A stretch of DNA of 64,000 nt from Lysinibacillus alkalisoli (GTDB lineage: Bacteria > Bacillota > Bacilli > Bacillales_A > Planococcaceae), in assembly GCF_014643595.1 (NCBI RefSeq), contig NZ_BMJT01000002.1, positions 186,001 to 250,000 of the forward strand, written 5' to 3'. Position 1 is the first letter of the stretch; every line of letters starts with the position of its first letter. The notes beneath the pieces are model-generated. The model was not told the DNA's origin, did no database searches, and was given only the letters and a program-made list of their open reading frames with translations. Below, in pieces: positions 9,550 through 17,856 of the stretch. Position numbers and translations under genes: made by a program.

Positions 9550-10659
9550 TTATTTTGCGCTGCCACTGATAAATTGTGTGTTTGGGTAGTACATATTTTT
9601 TACAAGTACATTTGGGCCAAGGCATTTAACAGCTGGGCAATGACAATTCAATGACTTAGCTAAATCGGTTTCAAGCCATTTAGTAAAAATATCGGTTAAA
9701 CGGTCGTTAGCAATATTGCCAAGTGGCGGGGTATCGCCAAAGTCGGTAACAATAACATCACCTGTAAAAATATTAACGTTTAAACGAGAGCGTCCATCAG
9801 GATCGTTGCGTAGTGTTACGTTTTTTGCTGTGCGCAAACGTTGTAGCAAGGCTAAATCTTCTTGATTTGTACTACAAGGATAGAAAGGTAATGTACCAAA
9901 TAACATCCATGTGTTCTCATCTCGAATATCGAGGAGATGGGAGATCGCTTGACGTGTTTCGTCTAAACTTAAAGAAGTTAAGGCACTCGCAAAATCAGAA
10001 GGATACATAGGGTGAATTTCATGACGTGCGCATTTCATTTCTTCTACAACTTGTTTATGGATTTTTTCTAAATAGGGCAATGTTTTTTTGTTGAGCATCG
10101 TTTCTGCTGCCACCATCACACCATGATCAGCTAACATACGAGAATTTTCAATCATACGCTCAAATAGTTTAGCACGCTGTTCGAATGTTGGTTTACGCTC
10201 CATCATCGCAAATCCCGTCTCGACAAACTCCTCAATCGTTCCCCAGTTATGTGAGATATGTAACACATCTAAATAAGGCGCAATTAATAAATAGCGTGCA
10301 GGTTCTAATGTTAAATTAGAGTTCATTTGTGTGCGTACACCTCGTTGATGTGCATACTTTAACAAAGGTAATACGACTTGAGTGACACTTTTCTTCGATA
10401 ACATAGGCTCACCGCCCGTAATCGATAATGTTTTAAGGTGAGGGATGTCGTCTAAGCGACGCAACATCATATCTACATCTAAATGGTCAGGGTCTTTAGT
10501 TTGGAGTGTGTAACCAACTGCACAGTGTGCACAGCGCATATTACACAAATTTGTTGTTGTAAATTCAATATTTGAAAGCGTTAATTCATGGTGTTGTTCA
10601 ATATCAAAATAAGCTTCCCATGGATCATAGCTAGGTGAAATTTTTTGTAACGTAGTCAT
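9550..10659 (-). CDS. yfkAB: radical SAM protein with CxCxxxxC motif, YfkAB family
   Basis: The 369-residue enzyme has the radical SAM cluster motif CNMRCAHC (CxxxCxxC) near residue 38, followed by a glycine-rich SAM site ITGGEPM. The C-terminus has CHCPAVKC, the CxCxxxxC signature used to name the YfkAB family. In some Bacillus the two halves were annotated as separate yfkA and yfkB genes; here they form one intact frame. The substrate is unknown. GAAAGGAAG precedes the ATG. It stands alone between convergent and same-strand neighbours. Confidence 0.92.
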   Translation of the reverse strand: MTTLQKISPSYDPWEAYFDIEQHHELTLSNIEFTTTNLCNMRCAHCAVGYTLQTKDPDHLDVDMMLRRLDDIPHLKTLSITGGEPMLSKKSVTQVVLPLLKYAHQRGVRTQMNSNLTLEPARYLLIAPYLDVLHISHNWGTIEEFVETGFAMMERKPTFEQRAKLFERMIENSRMLADHGVMVAAETMLNKKTLPYLEKIHKQVVEEMKCARHEIHPMYPSDFASALTSLSLDETRQAISHLLDIRDENTWMLFGTLPFYPCSTNQEDLALLQRLRTAKNVTLRNDPDGRSRLNVNIFTGDVIVTDFGDTPPLGNIANDRLTDIFTKWLETDLAKSLNCHCPAVKCLGPNVLVKNMYYPNTQFISGSAK

Positions 10660-10774
10660 CGTATTACTTCCTTTCTCTAACGTACTATTTTCTCATATTT
10701 TAAGAGAAAAGAAAAGATGTCTTACAGAGAATAAAACACAACCCTTTCAACAACATAGGATTGTGTTAAACCTT

Positions 10775-11395
10775 TTAAGGTAGTGCTTTTTCTTTTGTAA
10801 TGTAAAAAAAGAGATATTCGTTAAAACGCAAAGCCTGCTGTACAATCGGGCCAAGAGCAAATGCCATGATAATAGTGCCAATGCCAAGTGGGCCACCAAG
10901 TAATACGCCTATAATAGCAACGCCAACTTCCATAATTGTTCGCGCTACTTGTACACTTAAAGTCGTTTGTTCCACTACAAACATCATTAAAGCATCACGT
11001 GGGCCAACACCTAAATTAGCTGTAATATACATGCCAGCGCCAAATCCAATACCTACTAAACCTAAAAGAAATGCTACATATTGCATCCAAGTAGTAGTCG
11101 CTTGAGGTAACATATAATTAAAAATATCAATAAAGATGCCTGTTAGAAACATATCTACCCAAGTTCCCCATTTAGGGAGCTTTCTTGTCAGTAAAGCAAT
11201 GCCAATTAAAATACTTATCCCTAAAATGATCGACCATGATCCAATGCTTAATCCAATCGTTTCATACAACCCGATATGTAACACATCCCACGAACCTACA
11301 CCGATATGTTGCCCACGGATGGTTAAGGTGACACCAAGTGCTAAAATAATGGTGCCTATAACAAAAAAGAACAATCGCCAAATAAAAACTCTCAA
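10775..11395 (-). CDS. YczE/YyaS-type membrane protein
   Basis: A polytopic membrane protein of about 206 residues with six hydrophobic segments. GVGSWDVLHIGL and GVGPRDALM are the repeated glycine/aspartate motifs of the YczE/YyaS/YitT-related family, whose biochemical role is unknown. The frame is open further upstream to 11476, but that would overlap crcB by 64 bases; the TTG at 11395, preceded by AAGGTAGGG at about 6 bases and 18 bases downstream of the crcB stop, is the preferred start. It probably forms an operon with the two crcB genes. Confidence 0.8.
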   Translation of the reverse strand: MRVFIWRLFFFVIGTIILALGVTLTIRGQHIGVGSWDVLHIGLYETIGLSIGSWSIILGISILIGIALLTRKLPKWGTWVDMFLTGIFIDIFNYMLPQATTTWMQYVAFLLGLVGIGFGAGMYITANLGVGPRDALMMFVVEQTTLSVQVARTIMEVGVAIIGVLLGGPLGIGTIIMAFALGPIVQQALRFNEYLFFYITKEKALP

Positions 11396-11412
11396 CTCAA
11401 TCCCTACCTTGT

Positions 11413-11736
11413 TTAAACTATAGATGTAATTGTCATACCTAAAAAAACAGCGAGTAATGAAAATCCTGTAGTGCATAGTGCATAGGTGACAGCTTGCTGT
11501 TTATTATCTTGCCATAATGTGATAACTTCAAAGCTAAAGGTAGAAAAAGTTGTAAAACTCCCACAAAATCCAGTGACAACAAGCGGCACCAAGGCCTGAT
11601 AAGAGATCACAACCCCTAAAATAAATGCCCCAATAATATTTACGATAAAAGTGCCCTTTGTCCAATACTTACTAACCATAAAGCGACAAATTGCACCGCA
11701 AAATCCACCTATGGCCACACTAATCATCCACAACAC
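11413..11736 (-). CDS. crcB: fluoride channel subunit CrcB/FluC (second of a pair)
   Basis: A 107-residue four-helix membrane protein with the family signature CGSFTTFSTFSFE. FluC proteins export fluoride through dual-topology dimers; in many Firmicutes two adjacent genes encode subunits of fixed opposite orientation. This gene overlaps its partner by 17 bases, consistent with such a heterodimer. The central phenylalanine/threonine box, a glycine-rich first helix and length are typical. Confidence 0.93.
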   Translation of the reverse strand: MLWMISVAIGGFCGAICRFMVSKYWTKGTFIVNIIGAFILGVVISYQALVPLVVTGFCGSFTTFSTFSFEVITLWQDNKQQAVTYALCTTGFSLLAVFLGMTITSIV

Positions 11737-12046
11737 CTGCTAACTTTATGCCAGACCAACTGGCTAGAGCACCACCAATTAGTGTAATCACAACATAACT
11801 ACATGCATAGCTTAGTGGTAATGTGATAACTTCTGCACTGAAAGTAGAAAAAGTAGTGAAGGCTCCTAAAACACCTGTACCAAAAAATAAGGCGCGTTGA
11901 TACTTGGTTAAAATATACGCTAAGAGAAAAGCGCCAAGTAGATTGCAACATAACGTAGCAAACGGTGCACTGAACATAAAGCTGAGCGCGTATCGTAATG
12001 AAGCCCCAACCATACCGCCTAATCCCACTTTTAAGGCATCTTGCAT
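11720..12046 (-). CDS. crcB: fluoride channel subunit CrcB/FluC (first of a pair)
   Basis: A 108-residue protein with four membrane segments and the FluC signature LGAFTTFSTFSAE. It is first in the crcB-crcB-YczE-like operon on the minus strand. A GAGAGGTGATC ribosome binding site precedes the ATG. The 111-base upstream gap lacks the GGNGATGG...CGCC core of a fluoride riboswitch, so control by fluoride RNA is not supported. With the overlapping paralogue it probably makes a heterodimeric channel. Confidence 0.93.
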   Translation of the reverse strand: MQDALKVGLGGMVGASLRYALSFMFSAPFATLCCNLLGAFLLAYILTKYQRALFFGTGVLGAFTTFSTFSAEVITLPLSYACSYVVITLIGGALASWSGIKLAGVVDD

Positions 12047-12157
12047 ATGATCACCTCTCCTCTGTTATTGTAACGTAATATGTTAGTCAAAAAAAGCGTA
12101 TAAAAAAACACATAACCCCCGTATGGTATAATATGGATAGGGAGGTCATGCGAAAAG

Positions 12158-12985
12158 TTATTTAATATAGTAGTTGCTCATTAAAGAAGGTTTAATGACA
12201 TCTGTAGGAATCGTAAATTCCACGATGCCAGCAGCACCAGCAGCAATCGTATACTCATCAAAATAAATGGTGAGTTGTCCATCTTTGGTGATAGAAAATG
12301 TTTGATTAGCATCGATCGTATTAAAAGTAATCGAGCCCTCTTCATCTGTAAAATATAGACGGTCTTCTCGCTGTTCAATCTGAGCATAAATATAGCTTGA
12401 AATGGCTGGAATGTACGTGTTGTCTTTAAATAAACTTGGTAAAGTAATTACCCATTCATTATGAGGGTCAATATTATCAATCGCAATGCTTTGAGCAGAG
12501 CCACCTTGTGTAACAGTAGTGTAGCGAGCAATAGACAAAACATTTTCCGTATCTGTTAGTACAACAGCTTGACGGTCTAAGCTGATACGACCTTTTTCTG
12601 TACTTGTTGATTTAAAGAGTTCACGATTTTCTTCTTCATATTTTTCGTTTAAAATTTGTTCAAACTGCTTGTCATTAAAACCTGTAATAACAGGTTTACT
12701 TACAGCAACTTCAGTATCTCCATAGTTACGCTCGATATCTTGCACGGAAAAAACTTCAACAACAGATGACATTAAAGGAACGCTAGCAAGTTGATTGGCA
12801 AAGGAAGAACTTAAATTGATACTGCCAATGAAGAGTGCTAAGATGGCAACGGCTGTCAAAAGTAGTGGGCGATACCAAGACTTTTTAGAACGATTCTGAT
12901 GCAATGCATGTTGCACAGCATCAGATAATTCTTTAGGAAGCGGAATGTCATGGTATTGTTGTTTCATATTTTGTAAATTATTCAT
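12158..12985 (-). CDS. anti-sigma factor, RsiV-like (DUF3298-type C-terminal domain)
   Basis: The 275-residue protein has a cytoplasmic N-terminus with the IPLPKEL motif, a single membrane segment at about residues 40-60, and an extracytoplasmic domain. Its C-terminal SITKDGQLTIYFDEYTIA, AGAAG and EFTIP elements match the DUF3298 domain found in B. subtilis RsiV, the lysozyme-sensing anti-sigma factor. It overlaps the upstream ECF sigma gene by 8 bases, so it should hold that sigma inactive at the membrane. The inducing signal is unknown; lysozyme is an inference from the family. Confidence 0.85.
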   Translation of the reverse strand: MNNLQNMKQQYHDIPLPKELSDAVQHALHQNRSKKSWYRPLLLTAVAILALFIGSINLSSSFANQLASVPLMSSVVEVFSVQDIERNYGDTEVAVSKPVITGFNDKQFEQILNEKYEEENRELFKSTSTEKGRISLDRQAVVLTDTENVLSIARYTTVTQGGSAQSIAIDNIDPHNEWVITLPSLFKDNTYIPAISSYIYAQIEQREDRLYFTDEEGSITFNTIDANQTFSITKDGQLTIYFDEYTIAAGAAGIVEFTIPTDVIKPSLMSNYYIK

Positions 12986-13472
12986 GGTATTCCTCCATTT
13001 GTATACGCAATTTTTTTAGCGTGGCATATAAACGCGCCTTCACAGTGTTAACGTTAAGGTCTAATACTTTAGCGATATCTTGTAATTTCATATCTTCAAA
13101 AAAGCGTAAAATAATAATGGTTTTTTGTTCTACAGACAATTGATTCAAAGCTTCCCATAAATCCATATGTAAGTCAGGGTTCGCTGGTGTACTTTGCTCG
13201 CGAGCAAATAATGCATCATCGGAAGGAATCATGCGCTTGTGACGGCGTAAATAGTCAATGGCTGTATTCATTAAAATGCGATAAAACCAGGTGTGCAAGT
13301 AGGCGATCTCTTCTAAACGATGAATCGATCTTAGTGCCTTAACAATAGCATCTTGTACAATGTCTAACGCATTTTGTTGATTTTTAACATAGCTGTATGC
13401 CAGGCGATAATGTGCGCCTTGGTACGCTACGATATATTCTTCTAATTGTGTGATTTTTTCATCTGTTGTCAT
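12978..13472 (-). CDS. ECF RNA polymerase sigma factor, SigV-like
   Basis: A sigma-70 ECF protein of about 164 residues. Region 2 is seen in YSYVKNQQNALDIVQDAIVKA and region 4 in MKLQDIAKVLDLNVNTVKAR followed by LYATLKKLR. The frame also allows a TTG at 13481, but AAAGGG spaced 10 bases before the ATG at 13472 favours the ATG. The overlapping downstream gene is an RsiV-like anti-sigma. An ECF-type promoter lies directly upstream, suggesting autoregulation. It is related to the second pair at 60.8 kb. Confidence 0.92.
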   Translation of the reverse strand: MTTDEKITQLEEYIVAYQGAHYRLAYSYVKNQQNALDIVQDAIVKALRSIHRLEEIAYLHTWFYRILMNTAIDYLRRHKRMIPSDDALFAREQSTPANPDLHMDLWEALNQLSVEQKTIIILRFFEDMKLQDIAKVLDLNVNTVKARLYATLKKLRIQMEEYHE

Positions 13473-13505
13473 GACAAACAAGCCCTTTCACTTACTATTA
13501 TATTT

Positions 13506-13533
13506 GACGCATACCCCTTTTGAAAAGTTGTCA
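13506..13533 (-). promoter_or_regulatory. candidate ECF (SigV/SigX-type) autoregulatory promoter
   Basis: On the minus strand a -35 element TGACAACTTT is separated by 17 bases from the -10 core CGTC. This matches the AAC...CGTC class recognised by Bacillus ECF sigmas, and it lies just upstream of the sigma gene. Confidence 0.65.
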
Positions 13534-13657
13534 TGCGAAAAAATAAAATGTTGAAAAATTATCGAAATTTTTAGATAAATTAATGAAAAAGGTCTGAAAA
13601 GGTAGCCAAACTATGATATGATGGATTGAAAATTAATTTTGTAAGGAGTCCTGTACA

Positions 13658-14833
13658 ATGGCAACAACTATTAATCCCCTCATTCAACATCAACCTGAAT
13701 CTGGTATCCGAAAAATATTTAATCGTATGCTTGAAGTGGAAGGGGCTGTCAATTTAACGATTGGTCAACCTGACTTTGACACACCTGAACATATTAAAAC
13801 AGCAGGTATTGAGGCGATTAAAAATAATCATACGGCTTATACCGCTAACCCTGGCTTGCCAGAATTACGTCAAGAAGTGGCAGCGTTTTTTCAAGACAAA
13901 TATAACGTACATTATCACGCGATGGAAGAAATCCTTATTACAACAGGCGCCAGCGAGGCGATTGATGTTATTTTCCGTACAATTTTGCAACCAGGTGATG
14001 AAGTTATTTTACCCGCTCCTATTTATGTGGCATACGAACCATTAATCTCACTTGCAGGTGCGAAACCTGTCTATGTGGATACGCGCGCTACAAAGTTCAA
14101 AGCAACTGTAGAGGCACTGGAGGCTGCTTATACAGAGCAAACAAAAGCGGTGTTATTTAATTATCCATCTAACCCTACAGGTGTTACGTATAGTCGCCAA
14201 GAGATTGAGGCAATTGCTAATTGGGCAGCTGACAAGGACTGCTTTATTATTACAGACGAAATTTATTCAGAAAATGTATTTGGCAATGAACATGTGTCGA
14301 TTGCATCATTTAAACAAGTGAGAGAACGCACAATTGTTGTGCATGGCTTATCAAAATCACATGCTATGACAGGTTGGCGTATAGGCTTTTTATTAGCGCC
14401 AGCATGGTTAACAACAGAGTTTCAAAAGATTCATATGTTTAATGTTGTATGTGCAGCTTCTATGAGTCAAGTAGCTGCTATTGAGGCGTTACGTTATGGC
14501 AGGCAAGATAGCGAAGTAATGAATGCAGCGTACATCGAGCGACGTGATTATGTATATGAACGTCTTGTAGCTATGGGATTAGAAGTGATTAAACCGAATG
14601 GCGCTTTTTATATGTTCCCAAAAATCCCAACGCACTATAAAAATTCTGAGGATTTTGCTTTTACGATGTTAGAGCAAACAAAAGTGGCTGTTGTCCCAGG
14701 CAGTGCATTTACAGAATATGGGGAGGGTTATATTCGTATCTCTTATGCTTATAGTATGGATGTACTGAAAGAAGGACTAGACCGCATGGAACAATTTTTA
14801 CAATTGACGGCAGAAGAAGTTGTTCAATTATAA
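13658..14833 (+). CDS. pyridoxal-phosphate aminotransferase, class I/II (PatA/AspC-like)
   Basis: The 391-residue cytosolic enzyme has the fold-type I aminotransferase landmarks: TGASEAIDV, the NYPSNPTGV segment with the PLP-binding Asn, DEIYSE, and the PLP-lysine region SKSHAMTGWRIG. It is most like the N-acetyl-LL-diaminopimelate aminotransferase PatA/aromatic aminotransferase group of Bacillus, so lysine or methionine-related transamination is possible. A GTAAGGAG site precedes the ATG. It is a single-gene unit with a terminator at 14.85 kb. The exact substrate cannot be read from sequence. Confidence 0.88.
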   Translation: MATTINPLIQHQPESGIRKIFNRMLEVEGAVNLTIGQPDFDTPEHIKTAGIEAIKNNHTAYTANPGLPELRQEVAAFFQDKYNVHYHAMEEILITTGASEAIDVIFRTILQPGDEVILPAPIYVAYEPLISLAGAKPVYVDTRATKFKATVEALEAAYTEQTKAVLFNYPSNPTGVTYSRQEIEAIANWAADKDCFIITDEIYSENVFGNEHVSIASFKQVRERTIVVHGLSKSHAMTGWRIGFLLAPAWLTTEFQKIHMFNVVCAASMSQVAAIEALRYGRQDSEVMNAAYIERRDYVYERLVAMGLEVIKPNGAFYMFPKIPTHYKNSEDFAFTMLEQTKVAVVPGSAFTEYGEGYIRISYAYSMDVLKEGLDRMEQFLQLTAEEVVQL

Positions 14834-14852
14834 AATAGGCTTGTGTAGTAGA

Positions 14853-14888
14853 AACAGCAGATGGATGTATATCCATTTGCTGTTTTTT
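14853..14888 (+). terminator. terminator after the aminotransferase gene
   Basis: AACAGCAGATGGAT pairs with ATCCATTTGCTGTT around loop GTAT, followed by a T-run. Confidence 0.85.
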
Positions 14889-14914
14889 GCTCATTACTGT
14901 AGCCATGTAATGAA

Positions 14915-15235
14915 CTACTTGATAGTAATAGACTGGATATGTAATTTAGGTGGGTTGCTTTCGAGTACAACGTATTGATTATGTTCGTCTGTCTCAATGG
15001 TGATGTCAATTTGCTGTCCAACTTCATACAAATTGTCGTCCTTTTTTGTTTTAGTATAAACAAAACGTTCATGTTCATACCCCTCAGGCCCACTATAGAA
15101 AATTGTATCGCCTCTTACTTCTAACACTTCACTTTCAAATGTCATACTATGCACCGCTCCACCTCTTCTCGAACAGCCTGCAATAATAGCAAGTATCGCA
15201 ATTAATGAGATAAGAAAAATAATAACTTTCTTCAT
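14915..15235 (-). CDS. small putative lipoprotein
   Basis: The 106-residue protein has a signal sequence ending in the lipobox AIIAGC (cysteine at residue 21), so it should be lipidated and exposed outside the membrane. The rest is a short, probably beta-rich domain with a secondary-structure pattern such as YEVGQQIDITIE, reminiscent of small OB-like DUF3221-type lipoproteins, but I do not recognise the family with confidence. GAAAAGGATGAAG surrounds the start. It stands alone between an upstream aminotransferase and a divergent exporter gene. Confidence 0.72.
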   Translation of the reverse strand: MKKVIIFLISLIAILAIIAGCSRRGGAVHSMTFESEVLEVRGDTIFYSGPEGYEHERFVYTKTKKDDNLYEVGQQIDITIETDEHNQYVVLESNPPKLHIQSITIK

Positions 15236-15397
15236 CCTTTTCCCTCCCTTATTGTTACATTATCAGTGATGGTAAAATAAAACAAATGATAACATCTTTC
15301 CTTTATTGTCTACATAATTAGCCGTATGGCAATAAAAAACACTTTTCAATTGCTTAAACTATTGGTAGTGTAGGTTTATTGAAGAGGTGAAGGAAGT

Positions 15398-16840
15398 ATG
15401 AATAAAGTTTTTATAGCCTTATTGTTAGTGACGGCATTAGCCGCCATCGAAGGTACGATCGTTAGTACGGCAATCCCAAGTATTACGGCGGATTTATCGG
15501 GTGTGGACTTAATTAGTTGGATTTATTCCGCATACTTATTGGCATCTGCTATTGCTGCCATTATTTTTGGTAAATTAGCTGACTTGTTTGGTCGTAAGCG
15601 AATGATTTTAATTGGCATTACAATATTTTTAGTAGGGTCTATGTTGTGTGGCTTGGCACAATCTATGGAGCAATTAATTATATTCCGTGCTATTCAAGGG
15701 ATTGGTGCTGGCTCGATTTTACCATTGACATTAACAATGGTAGGTGAATTATTTACAACAGAGAAGGCACGAGCTAAAGGGCAAGGGTATTTAAGTATGG
15801 TGTGGGGTGTCTCAGGCGTTGTAGGGCCTTTGTTTGGTGGTTTTATCGTTGACCAAATTACATGGCATTTCATTTTCTTTATTAATGTACCATTTGGTTT
15901 AGCATCGATGTATTTAATCGTAAAGCATTACCAAGAAGAGATTACAGCTGTGAAACGTAAAATTGACTATGCGGGAGCGGCATTATTTACAGTAGGTATG
16001 GTCTCGCTTTTATACGTTATTATTGATAACAGTAAAACACAAGCGTGGTTTTCTACACAGTCCCTCCTTTTATATGGTGTAGCCTTGTTATTTTTAACAG
16101 TGTTTATTATGGTTGAGTTACGTGCTGAGGAGCCTATTATTCCATTGTCGTTATTTAAAAATTGGCGCCTAATGGTGGTAAATGGGTTAACGTTTAGTGC
16201 AATGTCAGTAGTAATTGGTGTGACAGTATACATCCCCATCTATGCACAAAGTGTACTAGGGAAAAATGCAACACAAGCAGGACTGATGTTAACGCCATTA
16301 TCCGTATTATGGACAGTTAATGCGATTGTAGCAGGTAATTTAATTGGTCGCTTAACGAATAAACGCATCATTCAGATGGGGACGGTATTACTTGTCATAG
16401 GCACCTTTTTATTAGCAGGTTTACTAGCAAGCTCTGGCAGTGCACGTGTGTACATTGGTTCGTCACTGATTGGGCTTGGCATGGGGTTAATTATGCCAAT
16501 GTTAATGATTTCGATTCAAAAGGTGGCTGACCCTAAACAGCTTGGCACATCAATTGGCTTAAATTCTTTCACAAATACATTTAGTCAAGCGATGGGAGCA
16601 GCCTTATTTGGTATGTTATTTAATTTAGTGACGAGCACAAAAATCGCTTCACTTAACAAAGGTGAAGTACAATTGAATGGTGCATTTGCTAAATCAGGCT
16701 TTACAACAGAAGAAGTTAGCTTTTTGCAAACGACCATTGCAAGCGGGGTAGCTTATGTTTATCTTGCGGCACTTGTATTTGCAGGGCTAGCTTGTGTGTT
16801 ATCCTTTTTTGTAGCAACTAAATCAAAAGCACAAGCGTAG
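15398..16840 (+). CDS. MFS multidrug efflux transporter, DHA2 (14-helix) family
   Basis: The 480-residue membrane protein has about 14 hydrophobic segments. The MFS motif A GKLADLFGRKR follows the second helix and motif C GVSGVVGPLFGG is in the fifth helix, the latter being diagnostic for proton-driven drug antiporters. The N-terminal EGTIVSTAIPSI is typical of EmrB/QacA-type DHA2 exporters. A GAGGTGAAGG site precedes the ATG. A small membrane protein gene follows by 11 bases and is probably cotranscribed. No regulator lies next to it. Confidence 0.92.
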   Translation: MNKVFIALLLVTALAAIEGTIVSTAIPSITADLSGVDLISWIYSAYLLASAIAAIIFGKLADLFGRKRMILIGITIFLVGSMLCGLAQSMEQLIIFRAIQGIGAGSILPLTLTMVGELFTTEKARAKGQGYLSMVWGVSGVVGPLFGGFIVDQITWHFIFFINVPFGLASMYLIVKHYQEEITAVKRKIDYAGAALFTVGMVSLLYVIIDNSKTQAWFSTQSLLLYGVALLFLTVFIMVELRAEEPIIPLSLFKNWRLMVVNGLTFSAMSVVIGVTVYIPIYAQSVLGKNATQAGLMLTPLSVLWTVNAIVAGNLIGRLTNKRIIQMGTVLLVIGTFLLAGLLASSGSARVYIGSSLIGLGMGLIMPMLMISIQKVADPKQLGTSIGLNSFTNTFSQAMGAALFGMLFNLVTSTKIASLNKGEVQLNGAFAKSGFTTEEVSFLQTTIASGVAYVYLAALVFAGLACVLSFFVATKSKAQA

Positions 16841-16851
16841 GTGAAAAGGCA

Positions 16852-17211
16852 GTGAAAGAAGAAGTGAAAGATGGGCTAGTAGCTGTAGCTAGCTTTGCAG
16901 TCTTAATCTTAGCAACGTTATCTTCTCAATTACCAGCATATATTGGGATCAATAGTGATGAACGGTTGTTAACAGTCATAGGCACATTTGCTTTCTATGC
17001 ACTACCCTTACTATTATTACAATTAGGCATACGCGCCATACGTTATGCACTAGCTCCTTTATTTGTTTTACACATGTTGCTAGCTTTCTCGCTTGTATCC
17101 ATGGCTGCTTCACTTGCGAGAGATGGAACGTTATTTGTCATACTCTCTGGATTACTAGCATTAGCTACACATGTCCAATGGTTTCGTACAGCCTTTTCAA
17201 GAAAGGTTTAA
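16852..17211 (+). CDS. small membrane protein of unknown function
   Basis: A 119-residue hydrophobic protein with four predicted membrane segments, starting at a GTG with AGGTGAAAAGG upstream. The start lies 11 bases after the DHA2 exporter stop, so the two share a transcript. No motif was recognised; it may be an accessory of the exporter or unrelated. Confidence 0.65.
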   Translation: MKEEVKDGLVAVASFAVLILATLSSQLPAYIGINSDERLLTVIGTFAFYALPLLLLQLGIRAIRYALAPLFVLHMLLAFSLVSMAASLARDGTLFVILSGLLALATHVQWFRTAFSRKV

Positions 17212-17252
17212 GCCGTGTATAGGCATGGTAAAGTATAGCAGGAGGCGAGGAT

Positions 17253-17726
17253 ATGAGTATTTATGATATTAATGTAACACTTGAAGATGGTGAGGATTAT
17301 GAATTATCTCGTTATAAAGGTAAGGTATTATTAATTGTTAACACAGCAACTAAATGTGGCTTTACGCCACAATTTGATGAGCTTGAACAATTATATAAAA
17401 AATATCAGTCTCAAGGCTTTGTCGTGTTGGGTTTTCCTTCTGACCAATTTAAACAAGAAGTAGATACAGCTAAAGAAGCAGCAGAAGCTTGCCGCTTAAG
17501 TTATGGTGTAACATTCCCAATGCATGATATTGTAAAAGTGAATGGCAAAGAGGCGCACCCGTTATTTGCCTACTTAACTAGTCATTCTAAAGGTTTTTTA
17601 GGGAGTAGCATCAAGTGGAATTTTACAAAGTTTCTCGTAAATCGTGAAGGTGAAGTGATTGACCGCTTTGGCTCTAAAGACAAGCCATTAAGTTTTGAAG
17701 CGAAAATTAAAGAAGTATTAGTATAA
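17253..17726 (+). CDS. bsaA: glutathione peroxidase-family thiol peroxidase
   Basis: The 157-residue protein is a GPx-family peroxidase that reduces hydroperoxides in the cytosol. The peroxidatic cysteine is C35 in NTATKCGFT (selenocysteine in animal GPx), and the GPx motifs GFPSDQF and IKWNFTKFLV are present, supplying the conserved Gln, Trp and Asn. It has no signal peptide. Bacterial Cys-GPx proteins normally use thioredoxin or low-molecular thiols. GGAGGCGAGG precedes the ATG and a strong terminator follows the stop. Confidence 0.93.
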   Translation: MSIYDINVTLEDGEDYELSRYKGKVLLIVNTATKCGFTPQFDELEQLYKKYQSQGFVVLGFPSDQFKQEVDTAKEAAEACRLSYGVTFPMHDIVKVNGKEAHPLFAYLTSHSKGFLGSSIKWNFTKFLVNREGEVIDRFGSKDKPLSFEAKIKEVLV

Positions 17727-17764
17727 AAAAATCCCTCGCATTTAGTAGCGCGAGGGATTTTTTT
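17725..17764 (+). terminator. terminator after the peroxidase gene
   Basis: AAAAAATCCCTCG and CGAGGGATTTTTT form a strong stem with T- and A-rich flanks, suitable for termination in both directions. Confidence 0.9.
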
Positions 17765-17856
17765 GTAGTTGGTGCAGACTAACTATAATTAATACGCGAA
17801 AATTTGTATAATCATACTTTATGAGTGAAGGTAAAACTTTTATTTAGCGTTTTACA

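Noticed and set aside
12047-12157. Fluoride riboswitch before crcB
   Set aside because: The conserved GGNGATGG and CGCC core is not present in the short upstream gap on the minus strand.
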